Shown one piece after another: positions 1 through 5,686 of a stretch of 5,686 bases of DNA. Positions within the stretch are counted from its first letter, which is position 1, and every line of letters begins with the position of its first letter. This DNA is from JAJDIA01 sp031555145 (GTDB taxonomy: Bacteria > Bacteroidota > Bacteroidia > Bacteroidales > Tannerellaceae): positions 1 to 5,686 of the forward strand of contig JAVBUR010000076.1 in the NCBI GenBank assembly GCA_031555145.1, read 5' to 3'. The notes beneath the pieces are model-generated. The model was not told the origin of the DNA and made no database searches. It saw only the letters and a program-made list of their open reading frames with translations. The translations under genes were made by a program, and so were the position numbers.

Positions 1-120
1 GGTTCTGGGGTTGGGGTGGGCGGGGGGTGGCCCCAGGCGTGGGTTGGGTTGGGTGTTTTTTTGTGGGGCCGGGGCCGCGCGGCCTTGGCCGGGGCCCGGG
101 GGGCCCCCCCCCCCGGCGCC
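1..120. other. G/C-rich low-complexity end sequence, probable artefact
   Basis: About 80% of these bases are G or C and only one (position 35) is A. There is a 7-T run at 56-62, a 6-G run at 98-103 followed directly by an 11-C run at 104-114, and several G-tracts at 7-53 that would formally fit a G-quadruplex pattern. Composition becomes ordinary abruptly after about 120. No gene, promoter or recognised element is visible. The simplest reading is low-quality or chimeric sequence at a contig end; a genuine G-rich element cannot be excluded. Confidence 0.55.
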
Positions 121-140
121 AGATGGCACATCCCGCACAA

Positions 141-191
141 AACCGTGGGCTTGCACCCACGGTTACGAACACGATACCGCTGACGCGGTAT
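141..191 (+). repeat. Two-hairpin interspersed repeat, left copy
   Basis: Two hairpins lie side by side. The first has a 9-bp perfect stem (141-149 with 156-164) and a 6-base loop. The second has a 7-bp perfect stem (174-180 with 185-191) and a TGAC loop. The linker and the edge of the second stem read TACGAACACGATACC (164-178), and this 15-mer recurs exactly on the minus strand of the right copy (5653-5667). Over 145-190 the two copies match at 37 of 46 positions, and six of the nine differences form three compensated base pairs. Weak similarity continues to about 200. This is a dispersed repeat of unknown function, lying just beyond the operon terminator. Confidence 0.8.
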
Positions 192-222
192 TCACCGTCG
201 CAAAATCTTCAAATACTGTAAA

Positions 223-272
223 AATTGAAAATAGAAAGGGCTACATCGATCGAACGATGCAGCCTTTTCTAT
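223..272 (-). terminator. Rho-independent terminator after xylT
   Basis: Bases 231-242 pair with 261-272 over 12 positions, perfect except for a G238/T265 wobble-type position. After one mismatch, 244-248 pair with 255-259, leaving a 6-base loop. Read on the minus strand, the hairpin starts 14 nt beyond the xylT stop and is followed by a U-rich tract (TTTCAATTTTT). This is the expected end of the xyl transcript. The A-rich left flank of the stem gives much less support for termination in the opposite direction. Confidence 0.85.
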
Positions 273-286
273 GGGATGTAGTGAAT

Positions 287-1678
287 TTACTTCTTCCAAT
301 ACTGTTCCATCTGTTCCAGCGTTTTCCCTTTGGTTTCGGGGATCATCTTCCAGACGAAGAGGGCGGAAAGGACAGACATCAGGCCGTAGAAGCCATAGGT
401 CATAGCGCCGCTGAACTCCATCATCGCCGGATAGGTGGACGAGATGAAGTAGTTGGCAGCCCACTGGGCTGCCACTGCAATAGCAACCGCCTGTCCGCGG
501 ATCTTGTTCGGAAAGATTTCGGCGATCAACACCCAACAGATCGGCCCCCACGACATCATAAACGAAGCCGTGTAGATGATAATGAATACGAGCGTACTCA
601 TACCGATAATATTGAAGTAAGACAGGCCGGAAATAGCGAACATACCCACTGCCATACCGATCGAACCGACGATCAGCAGCGGCTTACGTCCCCACTTATC
701 GACCGTCAGAATAGCCACCACGGTAAAGATCACATTCACCAGTCCCATGACAATCGTCTGCAACATGGAGGCATCTTTGGCTGCGCCCATGCTTTCAAAG
801 ATACGCGGCGCATAATACAACGCCACATTAATCCCTACAAACTGCTGGAAGACAGAGAGCAAGATACCAATAATAATCACCTTCACCCCGTAAGAGAATA
901 TCTTTCCTTTGGAAGCTTCCGATACCGTTGCCTGAATCTCGTTCAGGATCGCACGGGCAGCTTCTTTGGACGTATTGATCTTTTCGAGTACGGCCAACGC
1001 CTTGTCTGCCTGATTGTTCATCGCCAGGTAACGCGGTGTCTCGGGAACGAACAGTACCAACAGACCGAACAACGCCGCCGGAATAGCTTCCGAAGCGAAC
1101 ATATACCGCCAACCAATGGCATTGATCCACTCGATCGTTTGTCCGTGGGCAATGCCCCAGTTCACGAAATAGACAACAAGCATCCCGAATATGATGGCAA
1201 ACTGGTTGAACGACACCAACCGTCCGCGAATCTCAGCCGGTGCGATCTCGCCGATATACATCGGACATACCGCCGATGCCAGCCCCACACCGATACCACC
1301 AATGATCCGGTAGAAGTTGAACACCCACAGCAACGCAATCGACGGTTCGCCTTCCTGGAAGAAAAGCGTCTCGGGAAAGCCCGAACCCAACGCCGACAGG
1401 AAGAACAGTACGGCAGCTACCAGCAGCGAATTCTTTCGTCCCAGCCGGGAAGAGATGAATCCCGACATCGCCCCACCGAGGATACAACCGATCAGCGCAC
1501 TCGATACCGTCGCCCCATGGATAAACGAACTCAGCCCGAGCGGCTTGATCAGGTACGCCTCGATCGATTTCTCGGCTCCCGATATCACCGCCGTATCATA
1601 CCCGAAGAGTAATCCGCCCAACGTGGCCACCAACGTAATACCGAATACGTATCCGGTGTTATATTTATGGACGGACAT
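287..1678 (-). CDS. xylT: D-xylose/H+ symporter, MFS sugar porter family (XylE type)
   Basis: This 463-residue inner-membrane protein probably imports D-xylose with a proton; E. coli XylE has 491 residues. About twelve hydrophobic segments are visible, in two groups of six separated by a cytoplasmic stretch at about 215-260. Family signatures are GGLLFGYD (21-28), RLGRK (78-82), PETPR (212-216), DKWGRK (327-332) and PETKGKT (447-453). By motif alignment, residues matching XylE's proton-coupling and xylose sites are present: D28, R124, Q159, E197, Q278, Q279, N284 and W382 (XylE D27, R133, Q168, E206, Q288, Q289, N294, W392). Its ATG overlaps the xylA stop by one base (TAATG) and has no clear ribosome-binding site of its own, so translation is probably coupled. 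It is the last gene before the terminator. Another pentose or glucose as substrate is possible, but the residues and operon favour xylose. The symbol follows Bacteroides usage as I recall it; xylE is the E. coli name. Confidence 0.93.
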   Translation of the reverse strand: MSVHKYNTGYVFGITLVATLGGLLFGYDTAVISGAEKSIEAYLIKPLGLSSFIHGATVSSALIGCILGGAMSGFISSRLGRKNSLLVAAVLFFLSALGSGFPETLFFQEGEPSIALLWVFNFYRIIGGIGVGLASAVCPMYIGEIAPAEIRGRLVSFNQFAIIFGMLVVYFVNWGIAHGQTIEWINAIGWRYMFASEAIPAALFGLLVLFVPETPRYLAMNNQADKALAVLEKINTSKEAARAILNEIQATVSEASKGKIFSYGVKVIIIGILLSVFQQFVGINVALYYAPRIFESMGAAKDASMLQTIVMGLVNVIFTVVAILTVDKWGRKPLLIVGSIGMAVGMFAISGLSYFNIIGMSTLVFIIIYTASFMMSWGPICWVLIAEIFPNKIRGQAVAIAVAAQWAANYFISSTYPAMMEFSGAMTYGFYGLMSVLSALFVWKMIPETKGKTLEQMEQYWKK

Positions 1679-3006
1679 TAGATATACTGATTGATGATCA
1701 TTTCATACAATTCCTGTTTGCCGCTGATCTGTGCCGGTTCGCTGCTCTTGAGGGCGATAGTGCGCAGGTCTTCGAGCGTCAGTTTACCGTCTTCGAAGGC
1801 TTTACCGTCGCCGGCGTTAAAACTGGCGTAGCGGTCGGCACGCATCTTGCGATAACCGGAGTTTTCAAGGATATCGGCAGCCACGATCAGGGCACGGGCA
1901 AAGGCATCCATACCCGAGATGTGGGCGATAAAGATATCGTCGAGGTCGGTAGAATTACGGCGCGTCTTGGCGTCGAAGTTCGTACCGCCGGTTGTCAGAC
2001 CGCCTCCTTCGAGGATCACCAACCAAGCCTGTACCAGTTCGTACAGGTCGATGGGGAACTGGTCTGTATCCCAACCGTTCTGGTAGTCGCCACGGTTAGC
2101 GTCGATACTGCACAGCATACCGGCGTCAACAGCGGCCTGTAGTTCGTGTTCGAACGTATGGCCGGCCAGCGTAGCGTGGTTCACTTCGATATTGATGGCG
2201 AAGTCTTTATCCAGTCCGTAGTGGCGAAGGAAGCCGATGACGGTTTCCGTATCCACGTCGTATTGATGCTTGGTCGGTTCCATCGGTTTCGGTTCGATCA
2301 GGAAGGTACCTTTGAAACCGTTCTTGCGGCCGTAGTCACGGGCGATGGTGAGCAACATGGCCAGATGGTCTTTCTCACGCTTCATATCCGTATTCAGGAG
2401 GCTCATATACCCTTCACGTCCACCCCAGAACACATAGTTCTCGCCACCGAGGGCGATACAGGCGTCGATCGCGTTCTTGATCTGCGTAGCGGCACAGGCC
2501 ACGACGGGGAAGTTCGGGTTCGTACCCGCGCCGTTCATATAGCGCTTGTTGCTGAACACGTTGGCGGTCGACCATAACAGTTTCTTGCCTGTTTCCTGCT
2601 GGAGGCCTTTGGCGTATTCAACCATCGTCTGCAGACGGGTTTCGAATTCGGCCAGTGTATCCGGTTCGGCCACCACGTCCACATCGTGGAAGCAATAGTA
2701 CGGGATGTTACATTTGCTCATAAATTCAAATGCAGCATCCATTTTGTATTTGGCGCGGGTGATGGCATCCGTGCTATCGTTCCATCCGAATGTCTTCGTA
2801 CCGGGGCCGAACGGGTCGCCGCCTTCGGCGCAGAGGGTGTGCCAGTAAGCCATCGAGAAGCGCAGGTGGTCTTTGAGGGTCTTGCCCATTACCACGCGGT
2901 TCTCGTCATACCAACGGAAGGCTAACGGATTCTTTGACTCACGTCCTTCAAACTGGATCTTTCCGATTCCGGGAAAGAATTCCTTTTGTCCTTTAAAATA
3001 GCTCAT
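1678..3006 (-). CDS. xylA: Xylose isomerase
   Basis: This cytoplasmic TIM-barrel enzyme converts D-xylose to D-xylulose using two divalent metal ions. At 442 residues, with an N-terminal extension of the long (class II) type, it is close to E. coli XylA (440). The catalytic pair is in FHDVD (H107, D110). Metal and substrate residues lie in IEPKP (E238, K240), EVNH (E274, H277), DANRGD (D302), GWDTD (D313, D315) and GGTNFDAK (D345). Each sits six residues after its E. coli counterpart as I recall the numbering, so the active site is complete. The family segment VFWGGREGY is at 192-200. It starts 21 nt after the xylB stop with only a weak purine-rich stretch (GACAAGAG) before the ATG, as is common in Bacteroidetes. 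Its stop overlaps the symporter start. No sign of truncation or frameshift. Confidence 0.97.
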   Translation of the reverse strand: MSYFKGQKEFFPGIGKIQFEGRESKNPLAFRWYDENRVVMGKTLKDHLRFSMAYWHTLCAEGGDPFGPGTKTFGWNDSTDAITRAKYKMDAAFEFMSKCNIPYYCFHDVDVVAEPDTLAEFETRLQTMVEYAKGLQQETGKKLLWSTANVFSNKRYMNGAGTNPNFPVVACAATQIKNAIDACIALGGENYVFWGGREGYMSLLNTDMKREKDHLAMLLTIARDYGRKNGFKGTFLIEPKPMEPTKHQYDVDTETVIGFLRHYGLDKDFAINIEVNHATLAGHTFEHELQAAVDAGMLCSIDANRGDYQNGWDTDQFPIDLYELVQAWLVILEGGGLTTGGTNFDAKTRRNSTDLDDIFIAHISGMDAFARALIVAADILENSGYRKMRADRYASFNAGDGKAFEDGKLTLEDLRTIALKSSEPAQISGKQELYEMIINQYI

Positions 3007-3027
3007 ACTCTTGTCAGTTTTTATGTG

Positions 3028-4521
3028 TTAACAATTAGATATTTCACGTTGCAGGCGCTCTTTCCATGTTTCGTAAGCGCCACAGTATTTGTCGGCTTTG
3101 AGGCCGTCGGGTTCGATCACGCGCACTTTCCGGAGGGAGGCGAAGGCTTCTTCGGGCGTGGCATAGATACCGGCGCCGAGTCCGGCTCCCTTAGCAGCGC
3201 CCACAGCGCCGTTGGTGTCGTAGAGCTCAATAGCCGCCCCCGTCACGCCCGCTAATGCATCCTGGAAGAGCGGGCTGAGGAACATATTCGCATTACCGGC
3301 GCGGATCACACGGATATCGATGCCCATGCCGTCCATAATATCCATGCCATACTTGAAGGAGAACACGATCCCCTCCTGGGCGGCCCGTGCCAGGTGTGCC
3401 TGGCTGTGGATATTGAAGTTCATCCCATGGACGGAGCAACCCGTTTCCTTATTTTCAAGCATACGCTCGGCGCCGTTGCCAAACGGCAGGATCGACAGCC
3501 CTTCCGAACCGATGGGCACCGAAGCGGCCAGGTCGTTCAGTGCAGCATAGCTGATACCGGCAGGTGCCACATTGCGTTTGATCCACGAGTTGAGGATTCC
3601 TACGCCATTGATGCAAAGCAATACGCCAAGGCGTGTCTGCTCGCTGGTATGGTTGACGTGCGCGAAGGTGTTGACGCGCGACTGCGGATCGTAGTTTGTC
3701 GTCCCGTTCACGCCATAGACTACGCCGGAGGTACCGGCCGTAGCGGCAATCTCGCCTGGGTTAAGCACGTTCAACGAGAGGGCGTTATTTGGCTGGTCGC
3801 CGGCTCGGTAGGTGACCGGCGTACCCTTCTTTAGTCCCAACTCGGCAGCGACAGACGACAGTAACTCGCCTTGCAGGCCGAAGGTCGGACGGATCTCGGG
3901 GATCAGGTCGCGGCTGAAGCCGTAGTAATCCATCAGGTCGTCCGAGAGGCGGTTTTCGGCGAAGTCCCAGAAGATGCCTTCCGACAGTCCGGAGACGGTC
4001 GTCACGACATCACCCGTCATCTTCATCCCGATATAATCGCCGGGCAGCATACATTTATAGACGGATGCGAACAGCACCGGTTCGTATTCCTTCACCCACG
4101 CCAGTTTGGAGGCGGTGAAGTTTCCCGGTGAGTTCAACAGGTGCGAAAGGCACCGCTCCTCCCCTATGTTACGAAAGGCGCGCTCGCCATATGTCACCGC
4201 CCGGCTGTCACACCAGATGATCGACGGACGGAGCACCTGCAGTTTCTTGTCTACCAGCACCAGCCCATGCATCTGGTAGGTGATACCGATGGCTTCGATG
4301 TCTTCGCCTTTGATATGTCCGCTCACCATGGCGCCTTGCAACGCCTGCTTGAGGGAACTCCACCAGTCTTCGGGTTCCTGTTCGGCCCAACCGGCCTTGA
4401 TGGCTTTGATGGGGGCTTCTTCTTTCGGGAAAAAATCGGAAGCTGCTACTTCACCCGTTTCCTTGTTCACAATGGAAACCTTGACCGACGAACTGCCGAT
4501 GTCGCATCCTACTAAATACAT
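3028..4521 (-). CDS. xylB: Xylulokinase (FGGY family)
   Basis: It phosphorylates D-xylulose with ATP to D-xylulose 5-phosphate, committing xylose carbon to the pentose phosphate pathway. The protein is 497 residues from the chosen start, normal for the family. The N-terminal FGGY domain opens with the phosphate-binding motif DIGSSSVK (7-14), followed by MHG (84-86) and WCDSR (103-107). GDQ (241-243) supplies the probable catalytic base D242. The glycine-rich TAGTSG (261-266) begins the C-terminal nucleotide-binding domain, and RAGNANMFLSPLFQDALAG (407-425) is its characteristic helix region. A GTG at 4527 is also in frame. I prefer the ATG at 4521 because it puts MYLVGCDIG at the N-terminus as in relatives, and it lies 2 nt after the regulator stop. 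Other FGGY sugar kinases look similar, but adjacency to xylA makes xylulose the clear substrate. Confidence 0.94.
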   Translation of the reverse strand: MYLVGCDIGSSSVKVSIVNKETGEVAASDFFPKEEAPIKAIKAGWAEQEPEDWWSSLKQALQGAMVSGHIKGEDIEAIGITYQMHGLVLVDKKLQVLRPSIIWCDSRAVTYGERAFRNIGEERCLSHLLNSPGNFTASKLAWVKEYEPVLFASVYKCMLPGDYIGMKMTGDVVTTVSGLSEGIFWDFAENRLSDDLMDYYGFSRDLIPEIRPTFGLQGELLSSVAAELGLKKGTPVTYRAGDQPNNALSLNVLNPGEIAATAGTSGVVYGVNGTTNYDPQSRVNTFAHVNHTSEQTRLGVLLCINGVGILNSWIKRNVAPAGISYAALNDLAASVPIGSEGLSILPFGNGAERMLENKETGCSVHGMNFNIHSQAHLARAAQEGIVFSFKYGMDIMDGMGIDIRVIRAGNANMFLSPLFQDALAGVTGAAIELYDTNGAVGAAKGAGLGAGIYATPEEAFASLRKVRVIEPDGLKADKYCGAYETWKERLQREISNC

Positions 4522-4523
4522 AG

Positions 4524-5252
4524 TCACATTAGTTTATATTTGTTTAACTTCGATCGTTGCTTGTTGTAGATCACCTTGTCGAAGCGGTAGTAGCGGGCGG
4601 CACGGTGAGCGACGTTCTCTTCGACCTCTTCCATGGGGATCACGTATTCGAGGGAATTCATTTTCTTGTGGAAATTACGCACGTCGATTTCCTTGCCATA
4701 CACGACTTCATAGGTACGTCGCAGTTGAGAGGCGGTGAACTTGATGGGCAGGTATTCGAAGATAAGAGACGGTTCTTTCTCAATCAGCAGGCGGATTTCT
4801 TCCACCGCCTTCTCCACAATCTCCTTATGGTCGAACGGCAGGCGGGGCAGGCTGTCGACAGCCCACCAGCAAACGGAGTCGTATTTGACCAGGTTGCTCT
4901 TCCGGCTGCTCTTGCACAGGGCGAGGTAGGCAATGGTCACGATACGGGTGATCTTCTGATTCGAGGCATTCTCGAGCCACATCACATCCTCCTTGTTGCT
5001 TGTCCGCGTGGGCGAACCAAAACTGCGAAACTGGTTCAATGGAACACGTTTCAAGCCGGTGGCCTCGTTCAGCACGCGGTAAGCGGCTGCTTCCAAGTCT
5101 TCCGACTGATAAATCAGGCTGCCTGGCAACTTATAACCGACCAGGTTATTTTCCGTATCCCTCCGCTCCACCAGCAATACCGACAGTTGGTCTTTGTGGA
5201 TTCCCATTAGTACACAATCCACCGACACATGTGGATAAAACATCTCTTTCAT
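4524..5252 (-). CDS. xylR: NUDIX-domain winged-helix regulator of xylose operon (XylR/AraR-like)
   Basis: This 242-residue two-domain protein probably controls this operon. Residues about 8-135 form a NUDIX fold. Residues about 160-230 resemble the C-terminal winged helix of NrtR/AraR-type regulators, with TASQLRRTYEVVYGK (173-187) and RNFHKKM (192-198) as the likely DNA-binding helices. The NUDIX box at 44-67 is degenerate. Around R59-VLNEATG the canonical REUxEExG has lost the first glutamate (V60) and the last (A64), keeping only E63. Hydrolysis is therefore unlikely, and I infer a ligand-sensing role. In Bacteroides, related AraR is a NUDIX regulator that responds to arabinose (established). 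Xylose or a product as ligand is inferred from the neighbours. It is first in the operon, so it is probably autoregulated. The ATG at 5252 is preferred over an in-frame ATG at 5243 because AAGGTG lies 7 nt upstream. The symbol is by context only; it is unrelated to the AraC-type XylR of E. coli. Confidence 0.87.
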   Translation of the reverse strand: MKEMFYPHVSVDCVLMGIHKDQLSVLLVERRDTENNLVGYKLPGSLIYQSEDLEAAAYRVLNEATGLKRVPLNQFRSFGSPTRTSNKEDVMWLENASNQKITRIVTIAYLALCKSSRKSNLVKYDSVCWWAVDSLPRLPFDHKEIVEKAVEEIRLLIEKEPSLIFEYLPIKFTASQLRRTYEVVYGKEIDVRNFHKKMNSLEYVIPMEEVEENVAHRAARYYRFDKVIYNKQRSKLNKYKLM

Positions 5253-5259
5253 AACTCTT

Positions 5260-5265
5260 CACCTT
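5260..5265 (-). promoter_or_regulatory. Ribosome-binding site of the regulator gene
   Basis: The minus strand reads AAGGTG ending 7 nt before the ATG at 5252. It is the only good Shine-Dalgarno-like site at any of the four gene starts, and it decides in favour of this start over the in-frame ATG nine bases further in. Confidence 0.6.
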
Positions 5266-5293
5266 TTTGTACAATATACATAAACTACGGCTG

Positions 5294-5323
5294 CAAATAT
5301 AACCATTTATCGGAACAAACAAA
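5294..5323 (-). promoter_or_regulatory. Bacteroidetes-type promoter of the xyl operon
   Basis: On the minus strand TATATTTG (5301-5294) is an exact match to the Bacteroidetes -7 consensus TAnnTTTG. A TTTG at 5323-5320 lies 18 nt upstream as the -33 element. Transcription would start near 5288-5290, giving a leader of about 35 nt before the regulator ATG. It is the only exact -7 match with a suitably spaced -33 that I found in the upstream region. Since the gene gaps downstream are at most 21 nt, it probably drives all four genes. Confidence 0.75.
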
Positions 5324-5340
5324 TAGATCAAAACCTATTT
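5321..5340. promoter_or_regulatory. Candidate operator, inverted repeat at the -33 element
   Basis: The 20-bp site reads AAATAG, then 8 bases, then CTATTT: a perfect 6-bp inverted repeat overlapping the outer edge of the -33 box. A dimeric regulator bound here would be placed to block polymerase, or to release it when ligand binds. Assignment to the NUDIX regulator encoded next door is inference; I do not remember the published binding motif well enough to compare. Confidence 0.45.
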
Positions 5341-5378
5341 TACAACATACTCAACACGTTATTTATCTGACACTTCAT

Positions 5379-5418
5379 TATCGTACATCGTACAGTATGA
5401 CAGTATCGTATATCATAC
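5379..5418. repeat. AT-rich cluster of short near-repeats
   Basis: Short words recur closely. TATCGTA is at 5379-5385 and 5404-5410, the latter followed at once by TATCATA (5411-5417). CGTACA is at 5382-5387 and 5389-5394. ACAGTAT is at 5392-5398 and 5400-5406. GTATGA (5395-5400) and TCATAC (5413-5418) form a 6-bp inverted repeat with a 12-bp spacer. The cluster sits about 60-95 bp upstream of the -33 box. It could be a protein-binding array or simply AT-rich low-complexity sequence. Confidence 0.35.
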
Positions 5419-5586
5419 AATATCTTTTGGGTGGGATAAAGGAATACCCTTCGTCTAATCATCAATATACCCCAGACATCGGCAAAATATTCAAACTCAA
5501 CGAGACTTGAATCTTTTGCTGGTGTGTTTTGGCATCCAGTTCATCCTCAGGAGCGCAGCGACGTTTCCCCTCTTGAGCTACTCTTT
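5419..5586. other. Intergenic stretch with no recognised gene
   Basis: No convincing coding region, promoter or terminator is seen. Reading frames here have no ribosome-binding site and no recognisable product. The portion from roughly 5505 onward may be the far tail of the right-hand repeat copy, because the repeat-associated minus-strand frame stays open until a TGA at 5547-5549, but its outer boundary cannot be set from one copy. Confidence 0.5.
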
Positions 5587-5686
5587 ATACACATCTTTTG
5601 ATGCGTGTATGGGGATAACTTGAGGTCGTGACAGTGAAAATGCCCCGTCAGGGGTATCGTGTTCGTAGCCAGGGGTGTAAGCCCCT
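5587..5686 (-). repeat. Two-hairpin interspersed repeat, right copy with long tail, cut by window end
   Basis: Read on the minus strand this begins with the same core as the left copy. The first hairpin (5671-5675 with 5682-5686) has a 5-bp stem and a 6-base loop, with its outer stem running off the window. The conserved linker follows. The second hairpin (5640-5646 with 5651-5657) has loop GTCA and one G/T position. Beyond the core is a tail absent from the left copy, including a third hairpin (5587-5595 with 5600-5610, TTTT loop, 2-base bulge). Orientation is opposite to the left copy, so the pair flanks the xyl operon as an inverted repeat. Confidence 0.75.

Noticed and set aside
7..53. 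G-quadruplex-like G-tracts
   Set aside because: The pattern is formally present, but the whole first 120 bases look like unreliable end sequence, so a functional quadruplex is not supported.
11..1612. Long + strand open frame of 533 codons opposite the symporter gene
   Set aside because: It is in exact codon register with xylT on the other strand, is rich in Arg, His and Asp with no recognisable domain, and its start lies in the suspect G/C-rich end. It is an antisense shadow of xylT codon bias.
4557..5210. 217-codon + strand open frame opposite the regulator
   Set aside because: Also in codon register with the minus-strand gene, with no ribosome-binding site or recognisable product, whereas the minus-strand protein has a clear NUDIX/winged-helix layout.
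5379..5418. Possible CRISPR-like or tandem repeat array
   Set aside because: The repeated words are only 6-7 bp, irregularly spaced and overlapping, with no repeat-spacer structure and no cas genes in the window.
5229..5510. 93-codon + strand open frame across the promoter region
   Set aside because: It overlaps the regulator start, the promoter and the AT-rich repeats, has no ribosome-binding site and looks like translated non-coding sequence.
141..5686. Flanking inverted repeats as ends of a composite transposon carrying the operon
   Set aside because: The repeats are divergent short hairpin elements that differ in length. No transposase or target-site duplication is visible, and the right copy is cut by the window. 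Independent insertions of a dispersed repeat are simpler.

Overview
The window carries a compact D-xylose utilisation operon from a member of the Bacteroidales (Bacteroides, Parabacteroides, Barnesiella or a relative; the genus cannot be settled here). Three things point there. The promoter has the Bacteroidetes form (TAnnTTTG at -7 with a TTTG at -33). The regulator is a NUDIX-winged-helix protein rather than the AraC-type XylR of enterobacteria. The gene order regulator-kinase-isomerase-symporter matches, as I recall it, the xylose locus of Bacteroides thetaiotaomicron.

All four genes lie on the minus strand and read from right to left: a NUDIX-family regulator (4524-5252), xylulokinase xylB (3028-4521), xylose isomerase xylA (1678-3006) and a XylE-type D-xylose/H+ symporter, here called xylT (287-1678). 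Junctions are tight: 2 nt, 21 nt and a 1-nt stop/start overlap. One promoter (5294-5323) lies upstream of the regulator. A strong stem-loop followed by a U-rich tract (223-272) lies just after xylT. The set is therefore most simply one transcription unit. XylT imports free xylose, XylA isomerises it to D-xylulose, and XylB phosphorylates that to D-xylulose 5-phosphate for the pentose phosphate pathway. The first gene probably senses a sugar and controls the operon through an inverted repeat (5321-5340) that overlaps the -33 element. No xylanase, xylosidase or SusC/SusD gene is present, so the locus handles free xylose.

The flanks are the unusual part. Both ends hold a copy of the same interspersed repeat in opposite orientations (141-191 and about 5587-5686). 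Each core is two adjacent hairpins joined by a nearly invariant linker. The copies differ by three paired substitutions that keep the stems intact, so folding appears to be conserved. The right copy runs off the window edge and has a longer tail with a third hairpin. Bases 1-120 are about 80% G+C with only one A and long G/C runs, and look like low-quality contig-end sequence. The window may be a whole contig broken at repeat copies.

The metabolic genes are conventional and intact. The points most worth a second look are the covarying repeat, the degenerate NUDIX box of the regulator, and the candidate operator and AT-rich repeat cluster upstream of it.
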